Shown: positions 1-9,605 of the stretch, piece after piece | How positions within the stretch are numbered: position 1 is the stretch's first letter | Layout: each line of letters begins with the position of its first letter | Assembly: GCF_025465945.1 (NCBI RefSeq) | Contig: NZ_JANLNW010000052.1 | Coordinates: 124,001 to 188,000 of the forward strand | Length of the DNA stretch: 64,000 nucleotides | From: Pseudomonas sp. 6D_7.1_Bac1 | GTDB lineage: Bacteria > Pseudomonadota > Gammaproteobacteria > Pseudomonadales > Pseudomonadaceae | Direction of reading: 5' to 3' | Notes under the pieces: generated by a model | Databases searched by the model: none | Seen by the model: the letters and a program-made list of their open reading frames with translations, nothing else | What the model was told of the DNA's origin: nothing | Translations under genes and position numbers: made by a program

Positions 1-279
1 GGCGCAGCCGGTGCAGTCGTTGGCGGCGTCGCCGGCAGTTCCGTTGGCGGTGGCAAAGGCAGCATCGTCGCTGCGGTGATCGGCGCAGTGGCTGGCGGTC
101 TGGCAGGTTCTGCCATCGAAGAAGGCGTGACCCGTACCCAGGGCGTGGAAATCACCGTTCGCGAAGACGACGGCAGCATGCGCGCCTACGTCCAGGAAGT
201 TCAGCCAAACGAAGTGTTCCGTGTTGGCGAACGTGTGCGTATCTCCACCGTCGGTGGCACCAGCCGCGTTTCGCACTAA
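1..279 (+). CDS. SlyB-like glycine-zipper outer-membrane lipoprotein, C-terminal part
   Basis: Only the C-terminal 92 residues are in the window; the frame is open from base 1. The sequence is a glycine zipper (repeated GxxxG, for example GGVAGSSVGGGKG and GAVAGGLAGSAIEEG), followed by a short beta-rich tail ending FRVGERVRIS. This order is typical of the SlyB/Pcp family of outer-membrane lipoproteins, where the zipper forms two transmembrane-like helices and the tail carries a conserved RVGxRVRI motif. The signal peptide and lipobox would lie upstream of the window. The gene is followed at once by an intrinsic terminator. SlyB is the best match by eye; another glycine-zipper 2TM protein is possible. 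Confidence 0.75.
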   Translation, partial: GAAGAVVGGVAGSSVGGGKGSIVAAVIGAVAGGLAGSAIEEGVTRTQGVEITVREDDGSMRAYVQEVQPNEVFRVGERVRISTVGGTSRVSH

Positions 280-296
280 GTTTTACGCGGTTAAAA

Positions 297-328
297 CAAA
301 ACCCCGATCAGGTGACTGGTCGGGGTTT
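297..328 (+). terminator. Intrinsic terminator after the SlyB-like gene
   Basis: Inverted repeat AAAACCCCGA / TCGGGGTTTT around a short loop, with a T-rich run after it. It lies 18 bases after the stop codon. The A/T flanks on both sides mean it may also stop leftward transcription from nhaA. Confidence 0.8.
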
Positions 329-358
329 TGTGTTTTTGGCCCTTAAAGCAGTGGTTGC

Positions 359-1546
359 TTAAGAACTAAGCACCGCGTTCTTGCGACTGGCCCCGGCCAT
401 CAAGGCGTAGCCGATCAACGCGGCAAGGATCGAGCCAGTGAGGATGCCCATGCGGTCCATGCCGGCGTATTCGCTGCTGCCGGGTACAAAGGCCAGAGAA
501 CCGACAAACAGGCTCATGGTGAAGCCGATACCGCAGAGAATCGCCACGCCGAGTACCTGAGCCCAATTGGCACCAGCGGGCAGGCCAGCAATGCCGATCT
601 TGACGGCCAGCCAGGTCAGGCCGAACACCCCGACAGTCTTGCCCAGCAGCAGACCCGCAGTAATACCCATCGGTACGTGGTGGGTGAAGCTCTCAAGGTT
701 GACACCCGCCAGTGAGACGCCGGCATTGGCGAAAGCGAACAGCGGCAGGATACCGAAGGCCACCCACGGGTGCAGGGCATGTTCCAGGCTCAGCAGCGGC
801 GATGTCTCGGCGTTTTTCGTTCGCAACGGGATGCAGAAGGCCAGGGTCACACCGGCCAGCGTCGCATGGACACCGCTCTTGAGCACGCAGACCCAGAGGA
901 TCAGGCCGATGATCATGTACGGCCCGAGCTTGACCACGCCGAGGCGGTTCATCGCCACCAGCGCAACAATGCAGGCTGCGGCCAGCATCAACGACAGGGT
1001 CGACAGTTCGCCCGAGTAGAAGATCGCAATGACGATGATTGCACCCAGGTCATCGATGATCGCCAGGGTCATCAGGAACAGCTTCAGCGACACCGGTACA
1101 CGCTTGCCGAGCAGGGCGAGCACGCCAAGGGCAAAGGCAATGTCGGTGGCCATCGGGATGGCCCAGCCGCTCAGGGCGGGCGGGTTGTCCTTGTTGAGGA
1201 ACCAGTAGATCAGCGCCGGCACGACCATGCCGCCGATGGCCGCCGCGCCAGGCAAGACGATCTGCGAGGGTTTGGACAGATGGCCTTCAAGGATTTCGCG
1301 TTTGACCTCAAGGCCGATCAGCAGGAAAAACATCGCCATCAGGCCATCGTTGATCCATAACAACAGGGGCTTGGCGATTTTCAGGGCGCCGATCTGGGCG
1401 ACCACGGGAGTGTCCAGCAGGCCGTTGTAGAGCCAGGACAGTGGTGAGTTGTTGATGATCAGGGCAAGAGCTGCGGCGGCAATCAATAACAGACCGCTGG
1501 CAGCTTCCAACTGAAAGAAACGCGTGAAAGTGCTACGCAGAGGCAA
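359..1546 (-). CDS. nhaA: Na+/H+ antiporter NhaA
   Basis: Inner-membrane electrogenic Na+/H+ antiporter that exports sodium in exchange for protons and supports pH and salt homeostasis. The 395 residues match the usual NhaA length. The protein is hydrophobic throughout, with about 12 membrane segments. The NhaA motifs are present: [11 protein letters not shown] around residue 131 (D135, equivalent to E. coli D133) and IIDDLGAI around 163 (D165/D166, equivalent to D163/D164, the ion-binding pair). The N-terminal [12 protein letters not shown] motif is also typical. It is a single gene reading toward the SlyB-like gene, with its promoter in the A+T-rich 1547-1821 gap. No NhaR site was recognised. 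Confidence 0.95.
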   Translation of the reverse strand: MPLRSTFTRFFQLEAASGLLLIAAAALALIINNSPLSWLYNGLLDTPVVAQIGALKIAKPLLLWINDGLMAMFFLLIGLEVKREILEGHLSKPSQIVLPGAAAIGGMVVPALIYWFLNKDNPPALSGWAIPMATDIAFALGVLALLGKRVPVSLKLFLMTLAIIDDLGAIIVIAIFYSGELSTLSLMLAAACIVALVAMNRLGVVKLGPYMIIGLILWVCVLKSGVHATLAGVTLAFCIPLRTKNAETSPLLSLEHALHPWVAFGILPLFAFANAGVSLAGVNLESFTHHVPMGITAGLLLGKTVGVFGLTWLAVKIGIAGLPAGANWAQVLGVAILCGIGFTMSLFVGSLAFVPGSSEYAGMDRMGILTGSILAALIGYALMAGASRKNAVLSS

Positions 1547-1821
1547 GGTCGCTCTCCATTTATCGATTCAAAAGGTGAACCACCCTAACCCGTACGGTTA
1601 GTTGTTAAAACAAAAGTTATATTCTTTTTTGTTATATGTCGTTACAAAGGCCGGCGGACTGAGCCTAGCAGTTGGCTGGCGTATTGAACCTCAGCTGTAC
1701 CTGTGCGTTATGTAGGTTTTTTCCTAAGCTTACTGATTGAGCCTTTCGACAAGGTCAATCCGTTGCCTGTTGTCACCGTCAGGTTTCCCTACGCCTAATC
1801 GATTCAACGAGAAAAAAGACC

Positions 1822-2916
1822 ATGAGCGACAACCGTCAGTGGGCCCGCGAAGCCATCCGGATCATCGAAGCCGACTTCCAGCGTAGCGCCGATACGCACC
1901 TGATCCCTTTGCCACTGCCGGGATTGCCGGGCATCGAGTTGTACTTCAAGGATGAGTCCAGTCACCCTACCGGCAGCCTCAAGCATCGACTGGCGCGTTC
2001 GTTGTTCCTCTATGCGTTGTGTAACGGTTGGCTCAAGTCGGGGGCGTCGGTGATCGAGGCATCCAGCGGTTCGACGGCCATCTCCGAGGCGTATTTCGCA
2101 CGTTTGCTCGGCTTGCCGTTCATTGCCGTGATGCCGGCCACGACCTCCCGGGAAAAAATTGCGCAAATCGAGTTCTACGGCGGCAAAAGCCATCTGGTGC
2201 AGGATCCGACGCAGATCTACGCAGAGTCTGAACGTTTGGCGCGGGAGCACGACGGCCATTTCATCGACCAGTTCACCTATGCCGAACGCGCCACTGACTG
2301 GCGAGCCAACAACAACATTGCCGAGTCGATCTTTCAGCAGATGCGTTTCGAACGTCATCCTGAACCGAGCTGGCTGATTTCCAGCCCTGGCACGGGCGGC
2401 ACTACCGCGACCTTGGGGCGCTACGTGCGTTATCGCCAGCATTGCACCCGCGTGCTGTGCGCCGATGCCGAACGTTCGGTGTTCTTCGAGTATTACCAGA
2501 CGGGCGATGCGAGCCTGCGCCTGGATTGCGGTTCGCGGATCGAAGGTATTGGACGGCCACGGGTCGAGGCGTCGTTCTTGCCGAAAGTTATCGATGCAAT
2601 GGTCAAGGTGCCGGACGCGCTGTCGCTGGCGGCCATGCACTATCTGGCGCAGCGCTTGGGTCGGCGGGTGGGTGGTTCCAGCGGGACTAACCTGATCGGT
2701 GCCTTGATGGCTGCTCAGGAGATGGTGACGGCGGGGGAGAGTGGCTCGATCGTGGCGATTTTATGCGATGGCGGTGAACGCTACGCGACCACCTATTACG
2801 ATCAGAACTGGCTGAAGGCTCAGGGGTTCGAGTTGAGTGGTCTGATCGAGGCTGTTGCGGCCAGTGTCGAACGCGGCGAGCCGTTGCCGGCCAGCGTGTT
2901 GCGCGCAAACATCTGA
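1822..2916 (+). CDS. PLP-dependent cysteine synthase family protein (Cds1-like)
   Basis: Fold-type II PLP enzyme of the cysteine synthase/cystathionine beta-synthase family, 364 residues. The Schiff-base lysine is K54 in HPTGSLKHR. The substrate loop ASSGSTA (80-86) replaces the usual TSGNTG, and a glycine-rich GGSSGTN sits near the C-terminus. The altered substrate loop and extra length compared with CysK/CysM suggest it is not the main biosynthetic enzyme. Members of this branch include L-cysteine desulfhydrase Cds1, so cysteine breakdown is an inference. It stands alone, 16 bases after an A-rich leader, and is followed by a REP pair. Confidence 0.75.
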   Translation: MSDNRQWAREAIRIIEADFQRSADTHLIPLPLPGLPGIELYFKDESSHPTGSLKHRLARSLFLYALCNGWLKSGASVIEASSGSTAISEAYFARLLGLPFIAVMPATTSREKIAQIEFYGGKSHLVQDPTQIYAESERLAREHDGHFIDQFTYAERATDWRANNNIAESIFQQMRFERHPEPSWLISSPGTGGTTATLGRYVRYRQHCTRVLCADAERSVFFEYYQTGDASLRLDCGSRIEGIGRPRVEASFLPKVIDAMVKVPDALSLAAMHYLAQRLGRRVGGSSGTNLIGALMAAQEMVTAGESGSIVAILCDGGERYATTYYDQNWLKAQGFELSGLIEAVAASVERGEPLPASVLRANI

Positions 2917-2938
2917 GATCGCTCAGGCGCGGAACACT

Positions 2939-3032
2939 CCTGTGGGAGCGAGCCTGCTCGCGATGACGGTACGGCATCCAACATCAATGTTGACTCGTCC
3001 ACCGCTATCGCGAGCAGGCTCGCTCCCACAGG
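2939..3032. repeat. REP pair (REPIN), inward-facing
   Basis: Two inverted copies of the Pseudomonas REP core: TGTGGGAGCGAGCCTGCTCG at 2941 and its reverse complement ending at 3031, with about 35 bases between them. It fills the gap between two convergent genes. The T run after the second copy may let it act as a terminator. Confidence 0.9.
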
Positions 3033-3047
3033 TTTTTGTGTTGTGTG

Positions 3048-4661
3048 TCAGGCCTCGATGCCAAGGATATCCCGCGCTACAGCTTCGGCAATACGAATTC
3101 CGTCCACGCCTGCCGACAGAATCCCACCGGCATAACCGGCGCCTTCACCGGCCGGGAACAGGCCTTTGACGTTCAGGCTCTGCATCGATTCGTTACGGGT
3201 GATCCGCAGCGGTGAAGACGTACGGGTCTCGATCCCGGTCAGCACCGCGTCGTGCAGCGAGTAGCCTCGAATCTGCTTCTCGAAGGCTGGCAAGGCTTCA
3301 CGAATGGCATCGATGGCGAAGGCCGGCAAGGCCAGCGCCAGATCGCCCAGAGCAACCCCGGGTTTGTAGGACGGTTCGACACTGCCCAGGGAGGTCGATG
3401 GTTTGCCCGCAATAAAATCACCGACCAGTTGCGCCGGTGCTTCGTAGTTGCTGCCACCGAGAACAAAGGCGTGGGACTCCAGACGCTCCTGCAACTCGAT
3501 CCCGGCCAGCGGGCCGCCCGGATAGTCGACTTCCGGGGTGATGCCTACAACAATCCCGGAGTTCGCGTTACGTTCGTTACGCGAGTACTGGCTCATGCCG
3601 TTGGTGACCACACGGTTCGGCTCGGAAGTCGCCGCCACTACAGTACCGCCCGGGCACATGCAGAAGCTGTAGACCGAACGGCCGTTCTTGGCGTGGTGCA
3701 CCAGTTTGTAGTCGGCGGCGCCGAGTTTCGGGTGACCGGCGTATTTGCCCAGGCGCGCGCTGTCGATCAGCGATTGCGGGTGTTCGATGCGAAAGCCTAC
3801 CGAGAACGGCTTGGCTTCCATGAACACGCCACGGCCGTGGAGCATGCGGAACGTGTCGCGGGCACTGTGGCCGAGGGCGAGGATCACGTGTTTCGAGTGG
3901 ATCTGCTCGCCGCTGGCGAGCTCGATGCCGGTCAACTGGCCGTCTTCGATCAGCACGTCGGTGACACGTTGCTGGAACCGCACTTCACCGCCCAGCGCAC
4001 GAATCTGCTCACGCATGTTTTCGACAACACCGGTCAGACGGAACGTACCGATGTGCGGTTTGCTGACGTAGAGGATCTCTTCCGGCGCGCCGGCCTTGAC
4101 GAATTCGTGCAGGACTTTGCGGCCGTGGTGCTTGGGATCCTTGATCTGACTGTACAGCTTGCCGTCCGAGAATGTCCCCGCGCCGCCTTCACCGAATTGC
4201 ACGTTGGACTCAGGGTTGAGCACGCTTTTGCGCCACAGGCCCCAGGTGTCTTTGGTGCGCTGGCGCACTTCTGTGCCGCGCTCAAGGATGATCGGCTTGA
4301 AGCCCATTTGCGCCAGCAGCAGTCCGGCGAAAATTCCGCACGGGCCGAAACCGACCACGATCGGCCGTGCGCTCAGATCCTGCGGGGCCAGGCCAACGAC
4401 TTTGTAGCTGACATCCGGCGCGGCATTGACGTTACGGTCGTCGGCGAACTTGAGCAGCAACTTCGCCTCATCGCGCGCGTTGAGGTCGATGGTGTAGATG
4501 AAGCACAGTTCGGAAGACTTTTTGCGCGCGTCGTAGCTGCGCTTGAACAAGGTGAAATCGAGCAGGTCATCACTGGCGATGCCCAGGCGCTGCACAATGG
4601 CAGGGCGCAGGTCTTCTTCGGGATGGTCGATCGGCAACTTGAGTTCGGTGATTCGTAACAT
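3048..4661 (-). CDS. FAD/NAD(P)-dependent oxidoreductase (COG2509 family)
   Basis: Large flavoprotein of 537 residues from the chosen start (MLRITELKL). The first ~90 residues form a small alpha/beta domain typical of COG2509 proteins. The dinucleotide-binding motif follows, VVGFGPCGIFAGLLLAQMG near residue 102, instead of the strict GxGxxG. Then come FGEGGAGTFSDGKLYSQ and a C-terminal FPAGEGAGYAGGILSAGVDG motif that closes the FAD site. The substrate is not known for this family. An in-frame start nine codons upstream is possible, but the residues there (RPREPDPV) look like untranslated leader. Transcribed alone. Confidence 0.8.
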   Translation of the reverse strand: MLRITELKLPIDHPEEDLRPAIVQRLGIASDDLLDFTLFKRSYDARKKSSELCFIYTIDLNARDEAKLLLKFADDRNVNAAPDVSYKVVGLAPQDLSARPIVVGFGPCGIFAGLLLAQMGFKPIILERGTEVRQRTKDTWGLWRKSVLNPESNVQFGEGGAGTFSDGKLYSQIKDPKHHGRKVLHEFVKAGAPEEILYVSKPHIGTFRLTGVVENMREQIRALGGEVRFQQRVTDVLIEDGQLTGIELASGEQIHSKHVILALGHSARDTFRMLHGRGVFMEAKPFSVGFRIEHPQSLIDSARLGKYAGHPKLGAADYKLVHHAKNGRSVYSFCMCPGGTVVAATSEPNRVVTNGMSQYSRNERNANSGIVVGITPEVDYPGGPLAGIELQERLESHAFVLGGSNYEAPAQLVGDFIAGKPSTSLGSVEPSYKPGVALGDLALALPAFAIDAIREALPAFEKQIRGYSLHDAVLTGIETRTSSPLRITRNESMQSLNVKGLFPAGEGAGYAGGILSAGVDGIRIAEAVARDILGIEA

Positions 4662-4772
4662 GACGGGATCCGGTTCGCGAGGGCGCACAACTGCGCCAAA
4701 GGCGTTTCACAAACCGGTGATTATAAGCCTCAAAGGCCACTTCCAGTGAGGCTAAAACAGCAGCTCGTCGAA

Positions 4773-5447
4773 TCAGTCGTTGCGCGAGCCACCAAAATAC
4801 GCACAGCCACGTTGTACCTGGCCGTTGACTCGCAGCTCGGCGCTCATGAACTGAACGCTGCCGCGGGTGCTGTCGACGCAGCGCTGTGGTGCGATCCAGA
4901 GTTCAACGTGTTGGTTATTGGCTTCGCTGCTGAGGCTGAAGCGCCCGTCACCGAGTTGTTCTTCCAGAAACGGCAAGGCCAGCGCTGGCTGACCGGCGCG
5001 CTCGACCACCATGCCCTTGGTGTTGACCTTGACGTTCCAGTCGGGTGTATTGCCGCTGGCACGCAGGATCAGCCGCTGGAAGTTGGGGTCTTCGCAGGCC
5101 TTGGCCGAGCGTTCGACGCGGTATAGCTGCTGCACGTCAAGCTGGGCGCCAGCATCGGAAGATTTGCCAGCGGCAACCCGACCACGCAGATCGGCGAAAA
5201 CCTTGTGCTGCGGGCCCGCCAGCGTTGCGGCTTCCTGCAGGATGCTGGTGCTGCCGGCGTCATTGACCACATACAGCTTGTTTTCCTGGCATGGCTGAAA
5301 CACCAGCTTGCCGTCGGCCATGCTCAGTTCGCCCTGCAGGCGAGTCAGGCCTGCGGTGGACGGTTTTTCAGGCTGGCTCTGCAGCAGCTGGCAACCGGCG
5401 AATACAGGAAGCAGGGCGACAAACATCAGGGAACGGGCAGCGCGCAT
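4773..5447 (-). CDS. COG3650-type putative lipoprotein
   Basis: 224 residues from the chosen start (MRAARSLMFV). The signal peptide ends in a lipobox, LPVFAGC, so a lipid-anchored envelope protein is expected. The mature part contains RASGNTPDWNVKV and LWIAPQRCVDS, which resemble the RASGNEPGW-type motif of COG3650 proteins. Four cysteines after the lipid-anchor Cys suggest disulfides. No enzymatic function is known. An in-frame ATG six codons upstream is less likely because it extends the hydrophilic part before the signal sequence. No operon partners: the neighbouring oxidoreductase lies 111 bases downstream in the same direction. Confidence 0.65.
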   Translation of the reverse strand: MRAARSLMFVALLPVFAGCQLLQSQPEKPSTAGLTRLQGELSMADGKLVFQPCQENKLYVVNDAGSTSILQEAATLAGPQHKVFADLRGRVAAGKSSDAGAQLDVQQLYRVERSAKACEDPNFQRLILRASGNTPDWNVKVNTKGMVVERAGQPALALPFLEEQLGDGRFSLSSEANNQHVELWIAPQRCVDSTRGSVQFMSAELRVNGQVQRGCAYFGGSRND

Positions 5448-5594
5448 CGTTGGGTCTCCAGACAAGTGCCGTCACGTTACTCAGCCGCGCGGGTGATCAC
5501 AAGGTTTGCGTGCAGCGAGAGCGGTGAAGGGGATTGAGTCGCGCAGCCGCTCATCGCATAGTGACGGCCCATTCTGCGATCCCTGACCTTCGCC

Positions 5595-6701
5595 ATGAAT
5601 ACTCAACGGTTACGCCTGCCTGAACGGCTCTATGCATTGGATGCACTGCGAGGTGTGGCGGCGTTGGCGGTGGTGTTCTGGCATTGGCAGCACTTCTTTT
5701 TTCAAGGCGCTGTGCCTGGGCCCTTACAGGTCGAACAGCAGCCTTTTTACAATCAGTTTGCGTTGTTCTATCGGTATGGAGGTGACGCGGTCGCGTTATT
5801 CTTCAGCTTGTCCGGGTTCATTTTCTTCTGGCTGTTCAGTCGGGCCGTGGCGTCTCGGGAACTTGGCGGCGGGCAGTTTTTCTGGGAGCGTTTCAGCCGA
5901 CTTTACCCCTTGCACCTGGCGACCTTCGGGCTGGTGGCGGTGTTTCAGTGGGTGTATTCGCGTTACACCGGGAACTCATTCGTTTATCCCTTCAACGATG
6001 CTTATCACGCGCTGCTGAACCTGTTTCTGGCTCCGGCCTGGGGGTTTGAGAAGGGCTGGTCGTTCAACGGTCCGGCCTGGTCTATTTCGGTTGAAGTGCT
6101 GCTCTACGCGGCGTTCTTTCTGCTGTTTCGATACTCGCGATACCCCTTGGTGCTGAGTGCTGTCCTGATCGCGATTGCCGGTTACGTGTTTCCCGATCAG
6201 TACAAAATCACCTTGGGTGTGTTGAGCTTTTTTTGCGGTGGGTTGGCGTATCGGGCATTGACCTGGCTGCTCGAAAAACTCCCGATTCGGGTGGTGGGAG
6301 CGGCGCTGGTGATGGGGTGTGGTGCGGCTTGGTGGGCTTACGATCCTGCGGTAGCCCATCCGCTATTGCTCAAATTCGCGCTGCTGTTTCCGCTGACGAT
6401 CATGGCCGTGGCGGCGTGTCATCAGGTTCTGGAACCCGTGGCGCGGCGTCTGGCGTGGTTGGGCGACATCAGTTACGCCTCGTACTTGCTGCACTTTCCC
6501 TTGCAGATCTGCGCGGCGTTGTTGGCGGACAAGTTTTTCCCAGGCCGCAGCGTGTTTTATCAGCCGTGGACCTTGCTGCTGTTTTTTGCGGTGTTGATGA
6601 CTGCCAGTCTGGTGTGCCATCGCTGGTTCGAACGACCGATGCAGCGATGGCTGCGCACGCAGTGGCGTGAACGTCAGGTTGGCGCTGAGATGGCCCGTTA
6701 A
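5595..6701 (+). CDS. OafA/YrhL-type membrane acyltransferase (acyltransferase_3)
   Basis: 368-residue polytopic inner-membrane protein of the acyltransferase-3 family, which O-acylates sugars in surface polysaccharides or small glycosylated compounds. The diagnostic N-terminus is present: LDALRGVAALAVVFWHW at about residues 13-29, with the family histidine in FWHW. About ten hydrophobic segments follow, then the typical LGDISYASYLLHFPLQ stretch near 293. No SGNH domain is attached. No polysaccharide genes lie next to it, so the acceptor cannot be inferred. Confidence 0.85.
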   Translation: MNTQRLRLPERLYALDALRGVAALAVVFWHWQHFFFQGAVPGPLQVEQQPFYNQFALFYRYGGDAVALFFSLSGFIFFWLFSRAVASRELGGGQFFWERFSRLYPLHLATFGLVAVFQWVYSRYTGNSFVYPFNDAYHALLNLFLAPAWGFEKGWSFNGPAWSISVEVLLYAAFFLLFRYSRYPLVLSAVLIAIAGYVFPDQYKITLGVLSFFCGGLAYRALTWLLEKLPIRVVGAALVMGCGAAWWAYDPAVAHPLLLKFALLFPLTIMAVAACHQVLEPVARRLAWLGDISYASYLLHFPLQICAALLADKFFPGRSVFYQPWTLLLFFAVLMTASLVCHRWFERPMQRWLRTQWRERQVGAEMAR

Positions 6702-6722
6702 GGCACCTCAACGCCAAGGCGA

Positions 6723-7322
6723 TCAGCCGACGTTGTAGGTCTGGCCGGTCTGCAATCCTTCGACACTTTTCGCGTAGGCCAACGCCACATCGGCGGCCGG
6801 AACCGGTTTGAATCCGCGGAAGTACGGCGCGTAACTGCCCATGGCTTCAACCAATACGTTCGGGCTGACCGAGTTGATCCGCAGACCGCGCGGCAATTCG
6901 ATTGCCGCCGCACGGACGAAGCTGTCCAGGGCGCCGTTAACCATCGATGCCGAGCTGCCGGTACGAATCGGGTCGTGGCTGAGGATGCCGGTGGTGAAGG
7001 TGAACGACGCACCGTCATTGGCGAATTCTCGGCCGATCAGCAGCAGATTGACCTGGCCCATCAGCTTGTCCCGCAAGCCAAGCTCGAAGTCTTTTTCGGT
7101 CATGTTGGCCAGTGGCACGAAGTTGACGCTACCGGCGGCGCAAATCAGCGCATCGAAGTTACCGGTCTGTTCGAACAGTTTGCGGATCGAAGTGCTGTCA
7201 CTGATGTCGACCTGGAAATCACCGCTCTTGCGGCCGATACGGATGATTTTGTGGCGCTGGGACAGTTCTCGGTCAATGGCCGAGCCGACAGTTCCAGAGG
7301 CGCCAATCAGAAGAATTTTCAT
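6723..7322 (-). CDS. Short-chain dehydrogenase/reductase, atypical active site
   Basis: 199-residue NAD(P)-binding SDR with the cofactor motif GASGTVGSAI at residues 8-17 and an AAGSV segment in place of NNAG. The usual catalytic Tyr-x-x-x-Lys is not visible; the aligned region reads SASMVNGALDSF. Short SDRs of this type occur widely in Pseudomonas with no assigned substrate. It is divergent from the LysR gene at 7427, with 104 bases between the starts, the classic arrangement of a LysR regulator and its target. Confidence 0.8.
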   Translation of the reverse strand: MKILLIGASGTVGSAIDRELSQRHKIIRIGRKSGDFQVDISDSTSIRKLFEQTGNFDALICAAGSVNFVPLANMTEKDFELGLRDKLMGQVNLLLIGREFANDGASFTFTTGILSHDPIRTGSSASMVNGALDSFVRAAAIELPRGLRINSVSPNVLVEAMGSYAPYFRGFKPVPAADVALAYAKSVEGLQTGQTYNVG

Positions 7323-7426
7323 CGTGCTGTTCCTTAGGTGGGTGAATGTGGTTTCAGTCTAGTGTGGTTTTTTTGATTGATAAGCGTGCTAATGGGCAAC
7401 TTTTGGTTTTCAAATGGAAACAATCC

Positions 7427-8341
7427 ATGAGCGAAATGGATGATCTGGCGGCGTTCGCCGTGTTGATAGAGGCCGGTAGTTTCACTTTGGCAGCGCAGCA
7501 ATTGGGGTGTAGCAAGGGGCAGCTGTCCAAGCGCATCAGCTTGCTGGAAGCACGTTTCAGCGTGGTCCTGTTGCAGCGGACAACACGGCGCTTGAGCCTG
7601 ACAGCGGCCGGCGCGGCGTTATTGCCGCAAGCTCAGGCGCTGGTGATTCAGGTTGAGCGGGCGCGTCAGGCGCTGGCCCGTCTGAAGGACGATATGACGG
7701 GGCTCGTGCGAATGACGGTGCCGGTGTCGTTGGGAGAGACTTTTTTCGATGGGCTGCTGCTGGAGTTTTCCCGGGAGTATCCCGAGGTGCAGATCGAACT
7801 TGAGCTCAATAACAGCTACCGCGACTTGTCACGGGATGGTTTCGATCTGGCGATTCGTTCAGAAGTGGCCAACGACGAGCGATTGGTGGCCAGGCCGCTG
7901 TTGGCCTGGCACGAGATGACTTGCGCCAGCCCGGCTTATCTTGAGCAGTTTGGTGAGCCACAGACACCTGCGGACCTGATCAATCATCGTTGCCTGCTCA
8001 ACAGCCATTACAGCGGCCGTGAGGAATGGCTGTATCACCAGCAACATGAACTGTTGCGGGTGCGGGTTTCGGGGCCGTTCGCCAGCAATCATTACAACCT
8101 GTTGAAAAAGGCCGCACTTGCGCATGCGGGTATCGCACGCCTGCCGTCTTACTTGCTACAGACGGAACTGGCCGATGGCCGTTTGCGCTGGCTGCTGCGC
8201 GATTATCAGACTCGCAGCATGCCGATGTATCTGGTGCACCCGTATCAGGGCGGCCTGCCCAAGCGCACGCAAGTGTTGGCCGACTACCTGATGGGGTGGT
8301 TCAAGCGCAGCGGCGAAGCGCTGGATCGGCTTCAACGATAA
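7427..8341 (+). CDS. LysR-family transcriptional regulator
   Basis: 304 residues from the chosen start (MSEMDDLAAFAVLIEAGSF). The N-terminal winged helix-turn-helix reads LAAQQLGCSKGQLSKRISLLE. A substrate-binding effector domain follows, containing the GLVRMTVPVSLGE junction and the FDLAIRS motif. A longer frame starts at 7346 but adds residues with no family match. The target is likely the divergent SDR at 6723-7322. Its 3' end overlaps the convergent DoxX gene by 10 bases. Confidence 0.85.
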   Translation: MSEMDDLAAFAVLIEAGSFTLAAQQLGCSKGQLSKRISLLEARFSVVLLQRTTRRLSLTAAGAALLPQAQALVIQVERARQALARLKDDMTGLVRMTVPVSLGETFFDGLLLEFSREYPEVQIELELNNSYRDLSRDGFDLAIRSEVANDERLVARPLLAWHEMTCASPAYLEQFGEPQTPADLINHRCLLNSHYSGREEWLYHQQHELLRVRVSGPFASNHYNLLKKAALAHAGIARLPSYLLQTELADGRLRWLLRDYQTRSMPMYLVHPYQGGLPKRTQVLADYLMGWFKRSGEALDRLQR

Positions 8342-8835
8342 CGCTTGGCGATCAGTTGATCGACCGACAGCACGCCCGGCCCCCTGGCCATCAAGTACAG
8401 CAGAATCGCAGCCCAGGTGCCGTGTGTCGGGTAGGCGTCCGGGTAGACAAAGGTTTGAATGGTCAGGGTCATGCCCAGCAGCGCCAGGGCCGAGAAGCGT
8501 GTGGCGAAGCCCACCAGAATCAGGATCGGGAAGAAGTGCTCGGCGAAGGCCGCCATGTGCGCCGCCAGCTCCGGGGAGAGTAATGGAACGTGGTATTCGC
8601 TCTGGAACAACGGAATGGTCGAGTCTGCCAGACGCGGGATCCCCAACTCGAAGGTTCCGGAAATCAGGTCCACGGCAAAACCCTCGACCTTGGTCTGGCC
8701 GGACTTCCAGAACACCGCCGCAATGGAGAAGCGAGCAACGAAGGCAATCAGGCTGTGAGGGATCAACTCGAACAGTTCGATGATCCGTTCAATCAGGCGG
8801 GCGATGGCATTCGGGTGTTCTGTGCGGGTGTTCAT
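8332..8835 (-). CDS. DoxX family membrane protein of the bufferin operon (HvfD/BufD-like)
   Basis: 167 residues from the start at 8835, with four hydrophobic segments typical of DoxX/DoxD-like proteins (SLIAFVARFSIAAVFWKSG near the start). The start codon overlaps the stop of the DUF2063 gene as ATGA, so translation is coupled. DoxX proteins are regular members of HvfABCD/bufferin operons, where an electron-transfer or membrane redox role is suspected but not shown. The position as last gene of that operon supports the call. Confidence 0.8.
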   Translation of the reverse strand: MNTRTEHPNAIARLIERIIELFELIPHSLIAFVARFSIAAVFWKSGQTKVEGFAVDLISGTFELGIPRLADSTIPLFQSEYHVPLLSPELAAHMAAFAEHFFPILILVGFATRFSALALLGMTLTIQTFVYPDAYPTHGTWAAILLYLMARGPGVLSVDQLIAKRYR

Positions 8836-9605
8836 GGCGATACCTTGTCGTGTTGTAAGTGGATGATGGCGTTGTGGCCAATCAACAGCGCCAGGCACTG
8901 GCTCAGGTCAAACGCCGGTGCAACGTTCAGGGCATCGGTCACGGCCTGTCCCAGCGGACGGTTGTTTTGCAGGCTGTGGATGAAGGTCGTTGTGCCGACA
9001 TCGACGGCAAAGACCTCGACCTCCAGGCCGTTGCGCAGCACCAGCGCGCTTTGCGGGTGATACGGCTCAAGGTTCTCGGGAGGGGCGTCAGCCTGATGGG
9101 CTGCCCACAGTGCAACCACGGCGTACGCCGAGTTCAGGGTGAAAGTTGAGGGATGCAGATGAATACGTAGCTGTGCGAGGGCTTCGGGGGCGCCCAACGC
9201 CGCAGCAATCTGTGCAGGGTCGACGGCGTTGGCATCCGTTGCGTGATAGGCCATCACTCGCAAGCGTTCCAGGCGTGCGACATCCGCCAGATACGGCACT
9301 GAAGCGGCTGGCGAAAAGTGCTCGATGAAGCCTGAAAAGTCGCTGCCGTAATCGTTGATCAGTGGGCTGGTGGGTGCAAATGCCTGTACGTAGAGCTGGG
9401 CCATGGCCCGAAAAAACTCCTCGCCGACCAACTGCGAAACCACCGGATAACTGTCGGCCAAAGCGTTGATCAACGAGCTCTGCACGTTATTGCGATACAC
9501 CGCGAAGCGGCTGGCCGGATCAGCCCCATTGGCGCTGAACAACCCGTTAGGGCAGGGCCGTTGAGGATCAAGCAGGGCGGCGGCGAAATCGGCTTGAGCG
9601 CTCAT
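8832..9605 (-). CDS. DUF2063 protein, MNIO partner (HvfC/BufC-like)
   Basis: 257 residues. The N-terminal DUF2063 domain is clear: FAAALLDPQRPCPNGL, then RFAVYRNNVQSSLINALAD and SYPVVSQLVGEEFFRAMAQ. Members of this family pair with DUF692 enzymes and are thought to bind the precursor peptide and present it to the MNIO, although the domain was first called DNA-binding. The stop overlaps the DoxX start by four bases, and the start overlaps the DUF692 stop by four bases, so all three are translationally coupled. Confidence 0.88.
   Translation of the reverse strand: MSAQADFAAALLDPQRPCPNGLFSANGADPASRFAVYRNNVQSSLINALADSYPVVSQLVGEEFFRAMAQLYVQAFAPTSPLINDYGSDFSGFIEHFSPAASVPYLADVARLERLRVMAYHATDANAVDPAQIAAALGAPEALAQLRIHLHPSTFTLNSAYAVVALWAAHQADAPPENLEPYHPQSALVLRNGLEVEVFAVDVGTTTFIHSLQNNRPLGQAVTDALNVAPAFDLSQCLALLIGHNAIIHLQHDKVSP

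Noticed and set aside
3000..3047. REP hairpin as dedicated terminator of the PLP gene
   Set aside because: Sequence is a standard REPIN found at many sites. A terminator role is possible but cannot be separated from the repeat.
3252..4658. 468-codon frame antisense to the FAD oxidoreductase
   Set aside because: Shadow of the oxidoreductase, which has clear FAD motifs. The translation is low-information.
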